Notes under the pieces: model-generated
What the model was told of the DNA's origin: nothing
Databases searched by the model: none
Seen by the model: the letters and a program-made list of their open reading frames with translations, nothing else
Position numbers and translations under genes: made by a program
Shown here: positions 25,092 to 33,018 of the stretch, in pieces
Position numbering within the stretch: the first letter of the stretch is position 1
Layout of the letters: each line of letters begins with the position of its first letter
NCBI GenBank assembly: GCA_964503335.1
Contig: CAZCZZ010000014.1
Location: 1 to 64,000 of the forward strand
Length of the DNA stretch: 64,000 bases
Direction: 5' to 3'
Source of the DNA: CAZCZZ01 sp964503335
GTDB taxonomy: Bacteria > Verrucomicrobiota > Kiritimatiellia > CAIVKH01

Positions 25092-25174
25092 GGTGGGATA
25101 GCGAAGTGGCCAAACGCATCAGACTGTAAATCTGACGGCTCACGCCTTCGAAGGTTCGAATCCTTCTCCCACCA
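25092..25174 (+). tRNA. tRNA-Tyr (GTA anticodon)
   Basis: An 83-nt class II tRNA has acceptor GGTGGGA/TCCCACC, discriminator A at 25174, GTA anticodon at 25126-25128 within CTGTAAA, and a long variable arm. Bases after A73 are TTC, so the CCA end is not encoded. A second copy of the tRNA 3' end downstream (25363-25380) does carry CCA. Confidence 0.95.
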
Positions 25175-25610
25175 TTCCCGCCCCTCTGCCCGCGTAACCC
25201 GTGACCCGTAATCTGCAGACGAATCAAGGACCCTTGGGAGAAGGATGAGAACCTTCGATCGGGGCAAAGCCCCGAGGTTCGACTACCGCGCCGACGGCAG
25301 GCGCGGGAGGAGCTTGCTCAGCAAGACCCGCAGGGCGCAGGTCGCGGGCGCGACCGAAGTCCATCCTTCTCCCACCACCATCCCGCCCCTGTATTCCCGA
25401 TTCACCCTGACCCGTAATCAGTAACCCGTAGACGGATCAAAGACCCGGACCTGTGGGCGAAGCGATAAAGGCCAGGTCGTAGACGATATCAGTTTTCTGG
25501 AGGAACGGCAGAGTTTGGTCGTCGCCGCGGGGCGGAAGGATTGGATGGGAAGCATGGGAATCAGGGGAGTCATGATACTCATGCTTCCCTTACTTCTCAT
25601 CGTCCAAGAC
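25175..25610. other. 435-bp non-coding region with duplicated tRNA-Tyr 3' ends and hairpins
   Basis: No gene is supported here. 25175-25233 and 25378-25445 are imperfect direct repeats sharing CCCGCCCCT, CCGTAATC and GATCAA-type blocks. Between them lies the structured segment described separately. 25547-25556 (GGGAAGCATG) and 25580-25589 (CATGCTTCCC) form a perfect 10-bp inverted repeat just beyond the CBM20-esterase stop, a likely terminator for that gene. Confidence 0.7.
25235..25377 (+). mobile_element. Structured segment bounded by inverted and direct copies of the tRNA-Tyr 3' end
   Basis: 25235-25258 is an inverted copy of tRNA positions 25148-25171 (22 of 24 identical). 25363-25377 is a direct copy of 25160-25174 (15 of 15). 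Their GGGAGAAGGAT and ATCCTTCTCCC parts could pair and close the segment. Inside are four hairpins: GAACC/GGTTC plus GGGGC/GCCCC (25249-25280), CCGCGCC/GGCGCGG (25286-25306), CTTGCT/AGCAAG (25313-25325), and GGTCGCG/CGCGACC (25340-25355). It may be the remnant of an element that integrated in the tRNA T-arm, or a tRNA-linked RNA. No protein is encoded. Confidence 0.5.
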
Positions 25611-26741
25611 CTATCTTGCAGCTCCGAAAAGAAACCTTAGCGGCTTCTCCACGCGCGCGGCCCAGGCCTGCTCGTTGTGTTCGGAACCCTCGTCGAGGAA
25701 CCACTCGTGGGCGTACCCTCTGGCGCGAAGCAGGTCGAGCATCTGGTCGCAGCCGGGTTGCAGGACCGACTCCAGTTCAATGGTGCCGTTGTCCATGTAG
25801 ATCCGGATCGGCTTCGGCTCCCCTTCGTGCGCCTTCACGCGATCGAGCACATCGCTGCGGATGAAGGCGGGCGAGAGGCAGCCGGCTTTCGAAAAGACGT
25901 CCGGATGATCCCACGCCATGATGAAGGAAATGAGTCCGCCCATCGATGATCCCATGACGGCCGTGTTGGCCGCATCGGGCTTGGTGCGGTATGTCTGGTC
26001 GATCATCGGCTTCACGCGATCGATGACAAAACGCACGTACTTCTCCGTAAGATTGCGATCGTCGCCGTATTCGGCTGTGCGATTCGGTGTGTTGTACATG
26101 CCGACAACTATCATGGGCTCAATCGCGCCTTCCCGGATCAACCGGTCCGCCTCTTCGTCCACCTGCCATTCGTGACCGAAGGCGGAAGTCGAAGGATCAA
26201 AGACGTTCTGTCCATCGTGCATATAGAGGACCGGGTATCGCCGTTCCGCGTTCGACTCATAGTCGGGCGGGAACCAGACCACGATGTCGCGTGGCATCAG
26301 GCCGTCACCCTCCACTGCCCGATGATAGATCACCGTTCCCGTCACGTGACCGCGCTGGGAAAAGACCTCGTCCTTCCACTTGGCGACATGGACCGAAACC
26401 GTCGTTGGCTGCGTGACAAACAGGAGGTTGTTTTCCGGAATCGTATCGTCGGCGTTCAGCGCCTCCGTCACCCAGGAGCCCCGAGTGATCTTGAACTGCA
26501 CGGGTAGATCGGCATCGATATCAAACGACCGGGACCACACCCCGTCTTCGCTACGATTCAGCGGAACACCTGCAGGATCCCATGTACCAAGCGACGGTAC
26601 ATTGCCCACAATGTGGACCTTGTCGCCTTCAGGCAGATGGTCGACAGTAACCTGGACGGTGAAGGAGACTTGCCCTGCATGCGACATGGCCAAGAATCCC
26701 CCCGACATCAGCAGCGCAGTACACAGAGCCCGGTGTGACAT
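25611..26741 (-). CDS. Secreted esterase with N-terminal CBM20 starch-binding domain
   Basis: This is a 376-residue exported protein with a signal peptide. Residues about 24-120 form a CBM20-like domain (VQVTVDHLPEGDKVHIVGNVPSLGTWDP, LNRSEDGVWSRSFDI), the fold that binds starch or glycogen. Residues about 133-376 are a putative esterase (Fes/IroE-like, PF00756-type) with YPVLYMHDGQNVFDP, nucleophile Ser266 in MGSSMGG and a terminal His355 (GSEHNEQAW). It could remove esters from a polysaccharide. It starts 10 bp after the tRNA-Asp gene on the same strand, so readthrough transcription is likely. Confidence 0.85.
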   Translation of the reverse strand: MSHRALCTALLMSGGFLAMSHAGQVSFTVQVTVDHLPEGDKVHIVGNVPSLGTWDPAGVPLNRSEDGVWSRSFDIDADLPVQFKITRGSWVTEALNADDTIPENNLLFVTQPTTVSVHVAKWKDEVFSQRGHVTGTVIYHRAVEGDGLMPRDIVVWFPPDYESNAERRYPVLYMHDGQNVFDPSTSAFGHEWQVDEEADRLIREGAIEPMIVVGMYNTPNRTAEYGDDRNLTEKYVRFVIDRVKPMIDQTYRTKPDAANTAVMGSSMGGLISFIMAWDHPDVFSKAGCLSPAFIRSDVLDRVKAHEGEPKPIRIYMDNGTIELESVLQPGCDQMLDLLRARGYAHEWFLDEGSEHNEQAWAARVEKPLRFLFGAAR

Positions 26742-26750
26742 AAAAAAGAA

Positions 26751-26827
26751 TGGCGGGAGCGGCGGGACTCGAACCCGTAACCTCTGCCGTGACAGGGCAG
26801 CGCTCTAACCAGTTGAGCTACGCCCCC
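26751..26827 (-). tRNA. tRNA-Asp (GTC anticodon)
   Basis: A 77-nt tRNA on the minus strand has acceptor GGGGGCG/CGCTCCC, D-stem GCTC/GAGC, anticodon loop CTGTCAC with GTC, T-loop TTCGAGT, discriminator G73 and an encoded CCA. The discriminator and anticodon agree with tRNA-Asp. It lies just ahead of the CBM20-esterase gene. Confidence 0.96.
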
Positions 26828-26847
26828 GCCTTGAAAACGTGGGGGGC

Positions 26848-26875
26848 ATAGTAGTGTGGAAGCGGTCCATTTCAA
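26848..26875 (-). promoter_or_regulatory. Sigma-70 promoter of tRNA-Asp with GC-rich discriminator
   Basis: On the minus strand, -35 TTGAAA (26870-26875) and -10 TACTAT (26848-26853) are 16 bp apart. The -10 is followed by GCCCCCC, a GC-rich discriminator typical of stringently controlled stable-RNA promoters. Readthrough would also reach the esterase gene. Confidence 0.65.
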
Positions 26876-26917
26876 GAGGAAACTGTGTAGAATCGGATTC
26901 CGGCGTATCGTTGCGCC

Positions 26918-29218
26918 ATGAGGGCGATTTTCAGGGCCGGCTTGCCCGGAATGATGATTTGGTTGACGATGGGATGCACGGACATGTCCCAGCCACAAAC
27001 ACCTGAAAAGCAGCCACATCGGAACCGACTCGCCGCCGAAAGCAGCCCCTACCTCCTGCAACACGCATCCAACCCCGTGGACTGGCTCCCGTGGGGTGAG
27101 GAAGCGTTTGCGAAGGCGCGCGCTGAAGACAAGCCCATCTTCCTTTCGATCGGTTACTCCTCCTGCCACTGGTGCCATGTCATGGCGCATGAATCATTCG
27201 AACACGACGGCGTGGCGGCGATCCTCAACCGCTATTTCGTCCCCGTGAAAGTCGATCGGGAGGAGCGCCCCGACATCGACGACATCTACATGGTCGCGAC
27301 CCAGATCATGACAGGCCGCGGCGGCTGGCCGAACTCGGTCTGGCTCATGCCCGACGGTCGCCCGTGGTATGCGGGCACCTACTTCCCCCGCGAAGACCGC
27401 CTAGGCCGACCCGGCTTCATCACCTTGCTGACCAAACTTGCTGAGATCTGGCAGACCCAACGCACAGGCGTGGAAGAACAAGCCAACCAGCTCGCCGCAG
27501 CGATCCGGCAAAACGCCGAGGCGGCCGCACAAGGCTCAACCGATGCGGTGGACGCCGACGCCCTGCTCGTCGATGCCATGCATGAATTGAGTGAAGGCTA
27601 CGACGCACGGCATGGCGGCTTCGGATCGGCACCGAAGTTCCCTCCCCACACCGTGCTCGACCTGCTCATGCGCGCGCCGCGCCTGGAACCATTCGACACG
27701 CGCCTTCAGCTAATCACCGGGACGCTCGACGCGATCATGCTCGGCGGCATCCGCGACCACATCGGCGGCGGCTTTCACCGCTACTCCACGGACGCCGAAT
27801 GGCTCGTGCCCCATTTCGAGAAGATGCTGTACGACAACGCACAACTTGCGGCGGCCTTCGCCAACGCGTTCGCCCTGACCCGCAAGGAGGAATACGCCAC
27901 CGTGGCGCGAGAGACCTGTGACTGGGTGCTGCGCGAGATGACCGGCCCCGAGGGTGGCTTCTACTCCGCCCTCGATGCGGACAGCGAGGGCGAGGAAGGT
28001 CGCTTCTACGTCTGGTCGCATGAGGAGATTCTCCGCGTACTCGGATCTAACGACGGTGAGCACTTCTGCAAGACCTACGGCGTCCTGCCGGGCGGCAACT
28101 TCCAGGACGAAGCGTCGGGCGACGACACCGGATTCAACATTCCGCACCTCGCCGGCCCCGTTCGCGAAGAAGCAGGCCGCCTCAACGCGTCGATCCTTAA
28201 ACTCCGCGACGTGCGATCCAAGCGCATCTGGCCCGGCCTCGACGACAAGGTGATCACATCCTGGAACGGCCTCATGATCAGCGCGCTGGCGCAGTGCGGA
28301 AAGATCCTGAATGAGCCCAGCTACACGCAAGCGGCGGAGAAAGCGGCTCGGTTCATCCTCAGGGATATGCGTCACGACGGCAACCTGCTCCACACCTGGC
28401 GGAAGGGCACAGGGAAAGGCCGCGCCTACCTCGACGATTACAGCGCGCTCGCGAATGCGCTGCTTGATCTTTCGGAGGCGACGGGAAATCCGGTGTGGCG
28501 CAAGGAAACTGCCGCGCTCATGCAAGTCGTCCTGGATTCATTTCAAGACAAACAGCGCGGTGGATTCTACTTCACATCGGAGCACCACGAGGACCTGATC
28601 ACGCGCACGCGCGATGCCTTCGACCAAGCCATGCCCTCAGCAAGCAGCCTCACCATCCGCGCCCTTGTTCGGCTCGGGGAACCCAAAGGTCTCGAAGCCG
28701 CGGTACGCGCCATGACCATGCTTGCACCCGCGATGAAACGATCACCCACGGGCACAGCCGCCCTGCTCCACGCCGCCCTGCTGCTCAAAGAACAACGTGC
28801 GACCCCTCCGCCTGCCGTGACTGATGTCGTCTCAATCGCGATCCATCCGAAAGCGCGGTCAGTTCATGCCGGTGGTGAAGTCGATGTAGACGTGATGTTG
28901 ACAATTTCCAACGGCTGGCATGTGCAGGCGAACAAGCCGTCGCTCGACTACCTGATTGGAACATCAATTGCCGTAGCCGGAGACTTCACGTTGAAGAGCG
29001 CGTCGTTCCCTTCTGGGAAGACCTTGAAGCTGGGCGATGACGAATTGCGTGTCTATTCTGGGTCGCTTTCGATCCCCGCGACGCTTCTGGCGAATCCAAA
29101 TCTCATGCCACCCTTTGCCACGGCGAAAGTAACCGTGACTTGGCAGGCGTGTGATGATGGATCGTGCCAGGCGCCTCAGAGCTCCACGCACGAAATCACC
29201 TTGCGCGTTTCGGAGTAA
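26918..29218 (+). CDS. YyaL/SSP411-type DUF255 protein with C-terminal DsbD-N-like domain
   Basis: This is a 766-residue protein. A possible lipoprotein signal ends at Cys20 (WLTMGC). The N-terminal thioredoxin-like DUF255 domain has the signature SPYLLQHASNPVDWLPWG and the YSSCHWCHVM motif with Cys83/Cys86, followed by VDREERPDIDDIYM. The middle is an (alpha/alpha) barrel with GGIRDHIGGGFHRYS and PHFEKMLYDNAQL. Residues about 640-766 look like the N-terminal immunoglobulin-like domain of DsbD (WHVQANKPS, VTWQACDDGSCQAPQ) with a pair of Cys. Fusion of a DsbD-like domain suggests redox exchange in the periplasm. Catalytic function remains unknown. Confidence 0.9.
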   Translation: MRAIFRAGLPGMMIWLTMGCTDMSQPQTPEKQPHRNRLAAESSPYLLQHASNPVDWLPWGEEAFAKARAEDKPIFLSIGYSSCHWCHVMAHESFEHDGVAAILNRYFVPVKVDREERPDIDDIYMVATQIMTGRGGWPNSVWLMPDGRPWYAGTYFPREDRLGRPGFITLLTKLAEIWQTQRTGVEEQANQLAAAIRQNAEAAAQGSTDAVDADALLVDAMHELSEGYDARHGGFGSAPKFPPHTVLDLLMRAPRLEPFDTRLQLITGTLDAIMLGGIRDHIGGGFHRYSTDAEWLVPHFEKMLYDNAQLAAAFANAFALTRKEEYATVARETCDWVLREMTGPEGGFYSALDADSEGEEGRFYVWSHEEILRVLGSNDGEHFCKTYGVLPGGNFQDEASGDDTGFNIPHLAGPVREEAGRLNASILKLRDVRSKRIWPGLDDKVITSWNGLMISALAQCGKILNEPSYTQAAEKAARFILRDMRHDGNLLHTWRKGTGKGRAYLDDYSALANALLDLSEATGNPVWRKETAALMQVVLDSFQDKQRGGFYFTSEHHEDLITRTRDAFDQAMPSASSLTIRALVRLGEPKGLEAAVRAMTMLAPAMKRSPTGTAALLHAALLLKEQRATPPPAVTDVVSIAIHPKARSVHAGGEVDVDVMLTISNGWHVQANKPSLDYLIGTSIAVAGDFTLKSASFPSGKTLKLGDDELRVYSGSLSIPATLLANPNLMPPFATAKVTVTWQACDDGSCQAPQSSTHEITLRVSE

Positions 29219-29291
29219 TGGGAGGGCGAAGCCTCCGGCTAAGCCGATTGCGATTACGCTCCGACGGCTCAGCTGGAGGCATCGCCCTACC
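29219..29291. repeat. Paired GTAG-type hairpin element (copy C)
   Basis: GGGAGGGCGA (29220-29229; the GTAG has become GGAG) begins one unit, GGC-GA-AGCC, loop TCC, GGCT-AA-GCC. The second, inverted unit ends with TCGCCCTACC (29282-29291) and a proper CTAC. The element begins directly after the stop codon of the YyaL-type gene. Confidence 0.72.
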
Positions 29292-29299
29292 TACAGGAG

Positions 29300-30379
29300 C
29301 TAGGCGCGCGTCTTTTGGATCAGCGCGGCGTCGATCAACACCAAGGCCGCCATCGTTTCCACGATGGGGATTGCGCGGTTCACGACGCAGGGGTCGTGAC
29401 GGCCTTTGGCCTCCAACGTGGCAGGTTTCCCGTCGAAGTCCGCCGTCTGCTGCGCCTGGCTGATGGTCGCGGGCGGCTTGAAGGCGATGCGGAAGACAAT
29501 GGGCTCACCGTTGGAGATTCCGCCCTGTATCCCGCCGCTGTTGTTGGTTGTTGTGCCGAGGCGAGCACCCTTCTTCACAAATGGATCATTGTGCTTGCTG
29601 CCGGGGAGGCGAACGCCAGCGAAACCGGAGCCGATTTCGAAGCCCTTTGTCGCGGGAATGGATAGCATGGCCTGCGCGAGGCTGGCCTCGAGTTTCTGGA
29701 ACACGGGTTCGCCGAGGCCTGCCGGGACATTGCGGCATACGCAGGTGACGATGCCGCCCATCGAATCACCCGCGTCGCGGGCCTTCTTCACGGCTTCCAC
29801 CATCCGCTCTGCCGTGGCTGTGTCGGGACAACGCATGATCGTAGCGTCTACCTGGTCGCGCTGGATCGTCATCGCATCGACGGGCGGCGCATCGATGGTT
29901 CCGGCGCTGCTGACCCATGCGACGATCTCAATGCCGTGGTGAAGCTTGAGAATCTTCTCGGCGATGGCGCCGGCGGCAACGCGTCCGACCGTCTCTCGCG
30001 CGCTTGACCGGCCGCCGCCGCTGGATGCACGGATGCCGTACTTCTGCTGGTAGGTAAAGTCTGCATGCGAAGGACGCGGGATCGTTGCCATCTCGGCATA
30101 GTCGCCGGGCCGCTGGTCCTTGTTCGGTACAAGCAGACCGATCGGCGTTCCAAGCGTGATGCCATGCTCCGTGCCGGAGAGTATTGTGACCGTATCGGAT
30201 TCCTGCCGCGGCGTACTCACGGCGCTTTGCCCGGGACGGCGACGGTCCAACTGGGGCTGGATGTCCGCCTCGGTCAGCGGGATGCGCGGCGGGCACCCGT
30301 CCACCACGGCGCCCACGGCCTTGCAGTGTGATTCGCCGAAGGTGGTTACTCGAAATAGCGTTCCGAACGTGCTGGACAT
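29300..30379 (-). CDS. aroC: Chorismate synthase
   Basis: This 359-residue enzyme converts EPSP to chorismate using reduced FMN. The start at 30379 is supported by an ACGGAG site and the family's N-terminal GTLFRVTTFGESH; the frame continues upstream without similarity. GVVVDGCP-like (GAVVDGCPPRIPL), DRRRPGQS, PRPSHADFTYQQKYG, ASSGGGRSSARETVGRVAAG and GIQGGISNGEP are the conserved FMN and substrate motifs. It is divergent from the small membrane-protein gene at 30483. Confidence 0.96.
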   Translation of the reverse strand: MSSTFGTLFRVTTFGESHCKAVGAVVDGCPPRIPLTEADIQPQLDRRRPGQSAVSTPRQESDTVTILSGTEHGITLGTPIGLLVPNKDQRPGDYAEMATIPRPSHADFTYQQKYGIRASSGGGRSSARETVGRVAAGAIAEKILKLHHGIEIVAWVSSAGTIDAPPVDAMTIQRDQVDATIMRCPDTATAERMVEAVKKARDAGDSMGGIVTCVCRNVPAGLGEPVFQKLEASLAQAMLSIPATKGFEIGSGFAGVRLPGSKHNDPFVKKGARLGTTTNNSGGIQGGISNGEPIVFRIAFKPPATISQAQQTADFDGKPATLEAKGRHDPCVVNRAIPIVETMAALVLIDAALIQKTRA

Positions 30380-30482
30380 ACGATTCTCCGTGCGGGGGAC
30401 GTTATACTGGAGCACGGTCGTTCGCAAGCCAGCCGGTTCTTTCGTCTTTTGCGAAGTCGAGCAGACCGCCATACTCCTGCGC

Positions 30483-31169
30483 ATGTTGCCTGCAGACAGG
30501 ATTGCTCGTCCCGTTGCCTTGGCCTGGGCCGCCAGGGGATTCTCCTGCATCTTCTGGGGCATGGCTATCAGCCTGCTTCTTGCGTCGGGCTTTCTTTCCG
30601 TCAGAGCCTTCACGCACCTGAGGATCCCCTCCCATCTGCCCGGCCTGATCCTGATCCTCACCGGCGCGATCTTCCTTCACCGGTCAGGGATGGGCTCGGC
30701 GTATTGGGTCGACCGGACCAACGGCCTGACGATGGCGGCGGCGCTCATGATCTATTTCACGCCGTTCCTCGCCTGGTGGAGAAGAATGCCGCACGAGGTG
30801 CTTTATCACGTGAACATCATAGCCCTCGCAGGCGTAACGTTGTGGTTCCTGGTCGCACTGCACCGGCTGGCCGAGGAACTGGGACGGGCACGAGGAAACC
30901 AGATCCTTCGCGTGGAGTCGCGCCTGTGTCTCTGGTCATCGCTCGCTCTCTACCTGATGCCCATCGCTATCATGCTGATTGAATGGCTGCCCGGCGCCAT
31001 CGGGTCGAAAGCGGCCGGAAGCGACGTGATTCCCGTGTATTTTATCGTCTGGCCCCGCTGGGTCTTTGCCATTTTCTCCATGCCGTTCCTGCTCACCATG
31101 GCCGTGGCATGGGAGGCCAAGGAGCATTGCCTTGGCGAAGCCCACTCATCCCGCGAGGTCACGCTATGA
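30483..31169 (+). CDS. Unknown membrane protein with six to seven helices
   Basis: This 228-residue protein is polytopic. Segments such as CIFWGMAISLLLASGFLSV, LPGLILILTGAIFLH, LTMAAALMIYFTPFLAWW, VNIIALAGVTLWFLVALH and WVFAIFSMPFLLTMAVAWEA are strongly hydrophobic. The start at 30483 is chosen because the frame upstream runs inside the aroC antisense. It is coupled to the next lipoprotein gene by an ATGA overlap. No family is recognised and function is unknown. Confidence 0.65.
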   Translation: MLPADRIARPVALAWAARGFSCIFWGMAISLLLASGFLSVRAFTHLRIPSHLPGLILILTGAIFLHRSGMGSAYWVDRTNGLTMAAALMIYFTPFLAWWRRMPHEVLYHVNIIALAGVTLWFLVALHRLAEELGRARGNQILRVESRLCLWSSLALYLMPIAIMLIEWLPGAIGSKAAGSDVIPVYFIVWPRWVFAIFSMPFLLTMAVAWEAKEHCLGEAHSSREVTL

Positions 31170-31558
31170 GCCTCGGGCGGAGAACGTGCATCCACGCATC
31201 ATTACTCGCCGCACTCTGCCTGCTCTCCGGATGTGGCGGCGATCGTGCATCGGGATCGACTTCGCCGAAGGACTATCGCGCGCGCATGAACGAGGCGATC
31301 CAGAAGAAGGCCCGAAACGAGACCCTGTATCAAATCGCAGGGGCCGTTAACCGCTTCCGGGACGAGGTCGGGCGTCTGCCGACAAACCTGAATGAGATCG
31401 TTGACTATGGCTATATGCCTCGCATCCCGAAGGCGCCTGACGGCATGGCATACTACTACAACAGCGCGGCGGGAAACGTCACCATGGGCCCGCCGCCTGC
31501 GCAGGGCGGACTGAACGCACCGCCCGAAGCCGACTTCAGTTCGACGCTATCGCGGTGA
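31166..31558 (+). CDS. Small lipoprotein with pseudopilin-like C-terminal segment
   Basis: This 130-residue protein has a lipobox (LCLLSGC, Cys near residue 23) after a short hydrophobic signal. A helical stretch leads into AVNRFRDEVGRLPTNLNEIVD and YMPRIPKAPDGMAYYYNSAA, which resembles the beta-turn region of type II secretion pseudopilins such as GspG, but the pilin helix is absent. ATG overlaps the stop of the membrane-protein gene. It may work with that membrane protein; the role is unknown. Confidence 0.65.
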   Translation: MSLGRRTCIHASLLAALCLLSGCGGDRASGSTSPKDYRARMNEAIQKKARNETLYQIAGAVNRFRDEVGRLPTNLNEIVDYGYMPRIPKAPDGMAYYYNSAAGNVTMGPPPAQGGLNAPPEADFSSTLSR

Positions 31559-31565
31559 GAGCGAC

Positions 31566-33014
31566 CTACTCGGAAAGCACGATCGACTCTGCGCCGGGCG
31601 CCCTCGGAACGATCGGCGCCTTCTGCTCAATCACTTCGATGGATTTCCAGGCGCCAGAGCGGAACCGGAGCAGGAAGCCGCTCGACAACAGCATGATGTA
31701 GATCGTCAGCCAGGCCCACGAGGCCAGAATCCCCGCGTTGAACCACCTGACCATTGCCCACTGGACAGGCACGAGCACACACCAGGCGCCGATGCTCGAG
31801 TAGAGCATCACGAAGCGGCTGTCGCCTGCTCCCTTGAGCGCTCCGGACACGATCAGGTTTGCCGCGTCCAGAATCCCCCACGCCGCCATCATCGCGAGCA
31901 GGTATCGACCCAGCGGCATCACGTCATCCATCGTGAGTCCTCCTTCGGCCCGGTTCATGAACAGTCCGAAATAGAACCGGGGAAGCGCGAGGTAGGTAAT
32001 CGCCACGAACGTCATGTAGAGTACGCCGATCTTGAAGCACGTCCAACCCGCCTTCTCCGCCGTCGCCGCGTCACGTCTCCCCTGGTACTGCCCCACCAGC
32101 GTCGACGCAGCAATGCTGATGCCGATCAGCGGCATGAACGCGACCATGTTGATGCTGAAGGCCATGTTGCTGACCGCAAGCGCCAGTTCGCCCATGCGGC
32201 CCGTGAAGAGGACGAAGACGGAGAACGACGACACATCAAGGAACAACTGGATGCCGGAGGGCAGGCCGAATCGGATGAGACGCATGAACAGCTCGCGCTC
32301 GAACCGGAATGTCGCGACGGTGTTGTAGGTTCGACGCAGCGTCTTCCCGAAGTAGAGCGCGAAGAGGATCAGCGGTGAGACAAACCCCGCCACGATGGTC
32401 GCGTAGGCAGCGCCCGCGATGCCAAGGGCTGGAAATCCGAAATGGCCGAAGATCCATGCGTAGTCGAGGACGATGTTCACCACGTTGCCGACAAGACCCG
32501 CCACCATGTTGGTCCTCGTGTCACCGCGTCCCGTAAAGAAGCTGCTGATCGCCGCATTCAAGGGAATGCTGATGCTGCCGGCCATGAGAATGCGAAAGTA
32601 CGTGAGCTCCTCGCGCAGTACCTCCGGTGGATGCGCGCTGAGCCGAAGAATCCAGTCGCCCACGGGAATCAGCAGCAGAAGAAGAGGAAACGAAAGGAGC
32701 GCGAGCCAGACGCCTTGCGCCGTCGATCGGCTGCACCCTTCCTTGTCACCGGCCCCGTGGTACTGCGCCACGAAGGTGTTGGCGTACCCCGCCAGTGCCA
32801 TGAAACCACAGGCGAGCGTGAACGAGAGAATGCCTGCGGGAAGCGCAGCCTGGATCGACGTGGAACTGTGCCACGCGAGGAACATACGATCCACGAACTG
32901 CATCAGCGTGAAGGAACCTGTGCTGATGATCAGGGGCCAGGCGACCTGCAAGGCCTCACGGTAACCCCCCGGTGTGTACCCCGTGGCCACCGCATCCTCC
33001 CGTCCTTCCTTCAT
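31566..33014 (-). CDS. MATE family multidrug/toxin efflux transporter
   Basis: This is a 482-residue, 12-helix protein of the MATE family. It opens with GGYREALQVAWPLIIST and FVDRMFLAWHS, the normal start of helix 1, and has the two-fold repeat of six helices. The family carries out cation-coupled export of drugs or metabolites. Start 33014 lies 4 bp after the stop of the FAD monooxygenase gene. It is the last gene of the operon reading from 37860, so it might export a product of the upstream enzymes. Confidence 0.9.
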   Translation of the reverse strand: MKEGREDAVATGYTPGGYREALQVAWPLIISTGSFTLMQFVDRMFLAWHSSTSIQAALPAGILSFTLACGFMALAGYANTFVAQYHGAGDKEGCSRSTAQGVWLALLSFPLLLLLIPVGDWILRLSAHPPEVLREELTYFRILMAGSISIPLNAAISSFFTGRGDTRTNMVAGLVGNVVNIVLDYAWIFGHFGFPALGIAGAAYATIVAGFVSPLILFALYFGKTLRRTYNTVATFRFERELFMRLIRFGLPSGIQLFLDVSSFSVFVLFTGRMGELALAVSNMAFSINMVAFMPLIGISIAASTLVGQYQGRRDAATAEKAGWTCFKIGVLYMTFVAITYLALPRFYFGLFMNRAEGGLTMDDVMPLGRYLLAMMAAWGILDAANLIVSGALKGAGDSRFVMLYSSIGAWCVLVPVQWAMVRWFNAGILASWAWLTIYIMLLSSGFLLRFRSGAWKSIEVIEQKAPIVPRAPGAESIVLSE

Positions 33015-33018
33015 GCGG

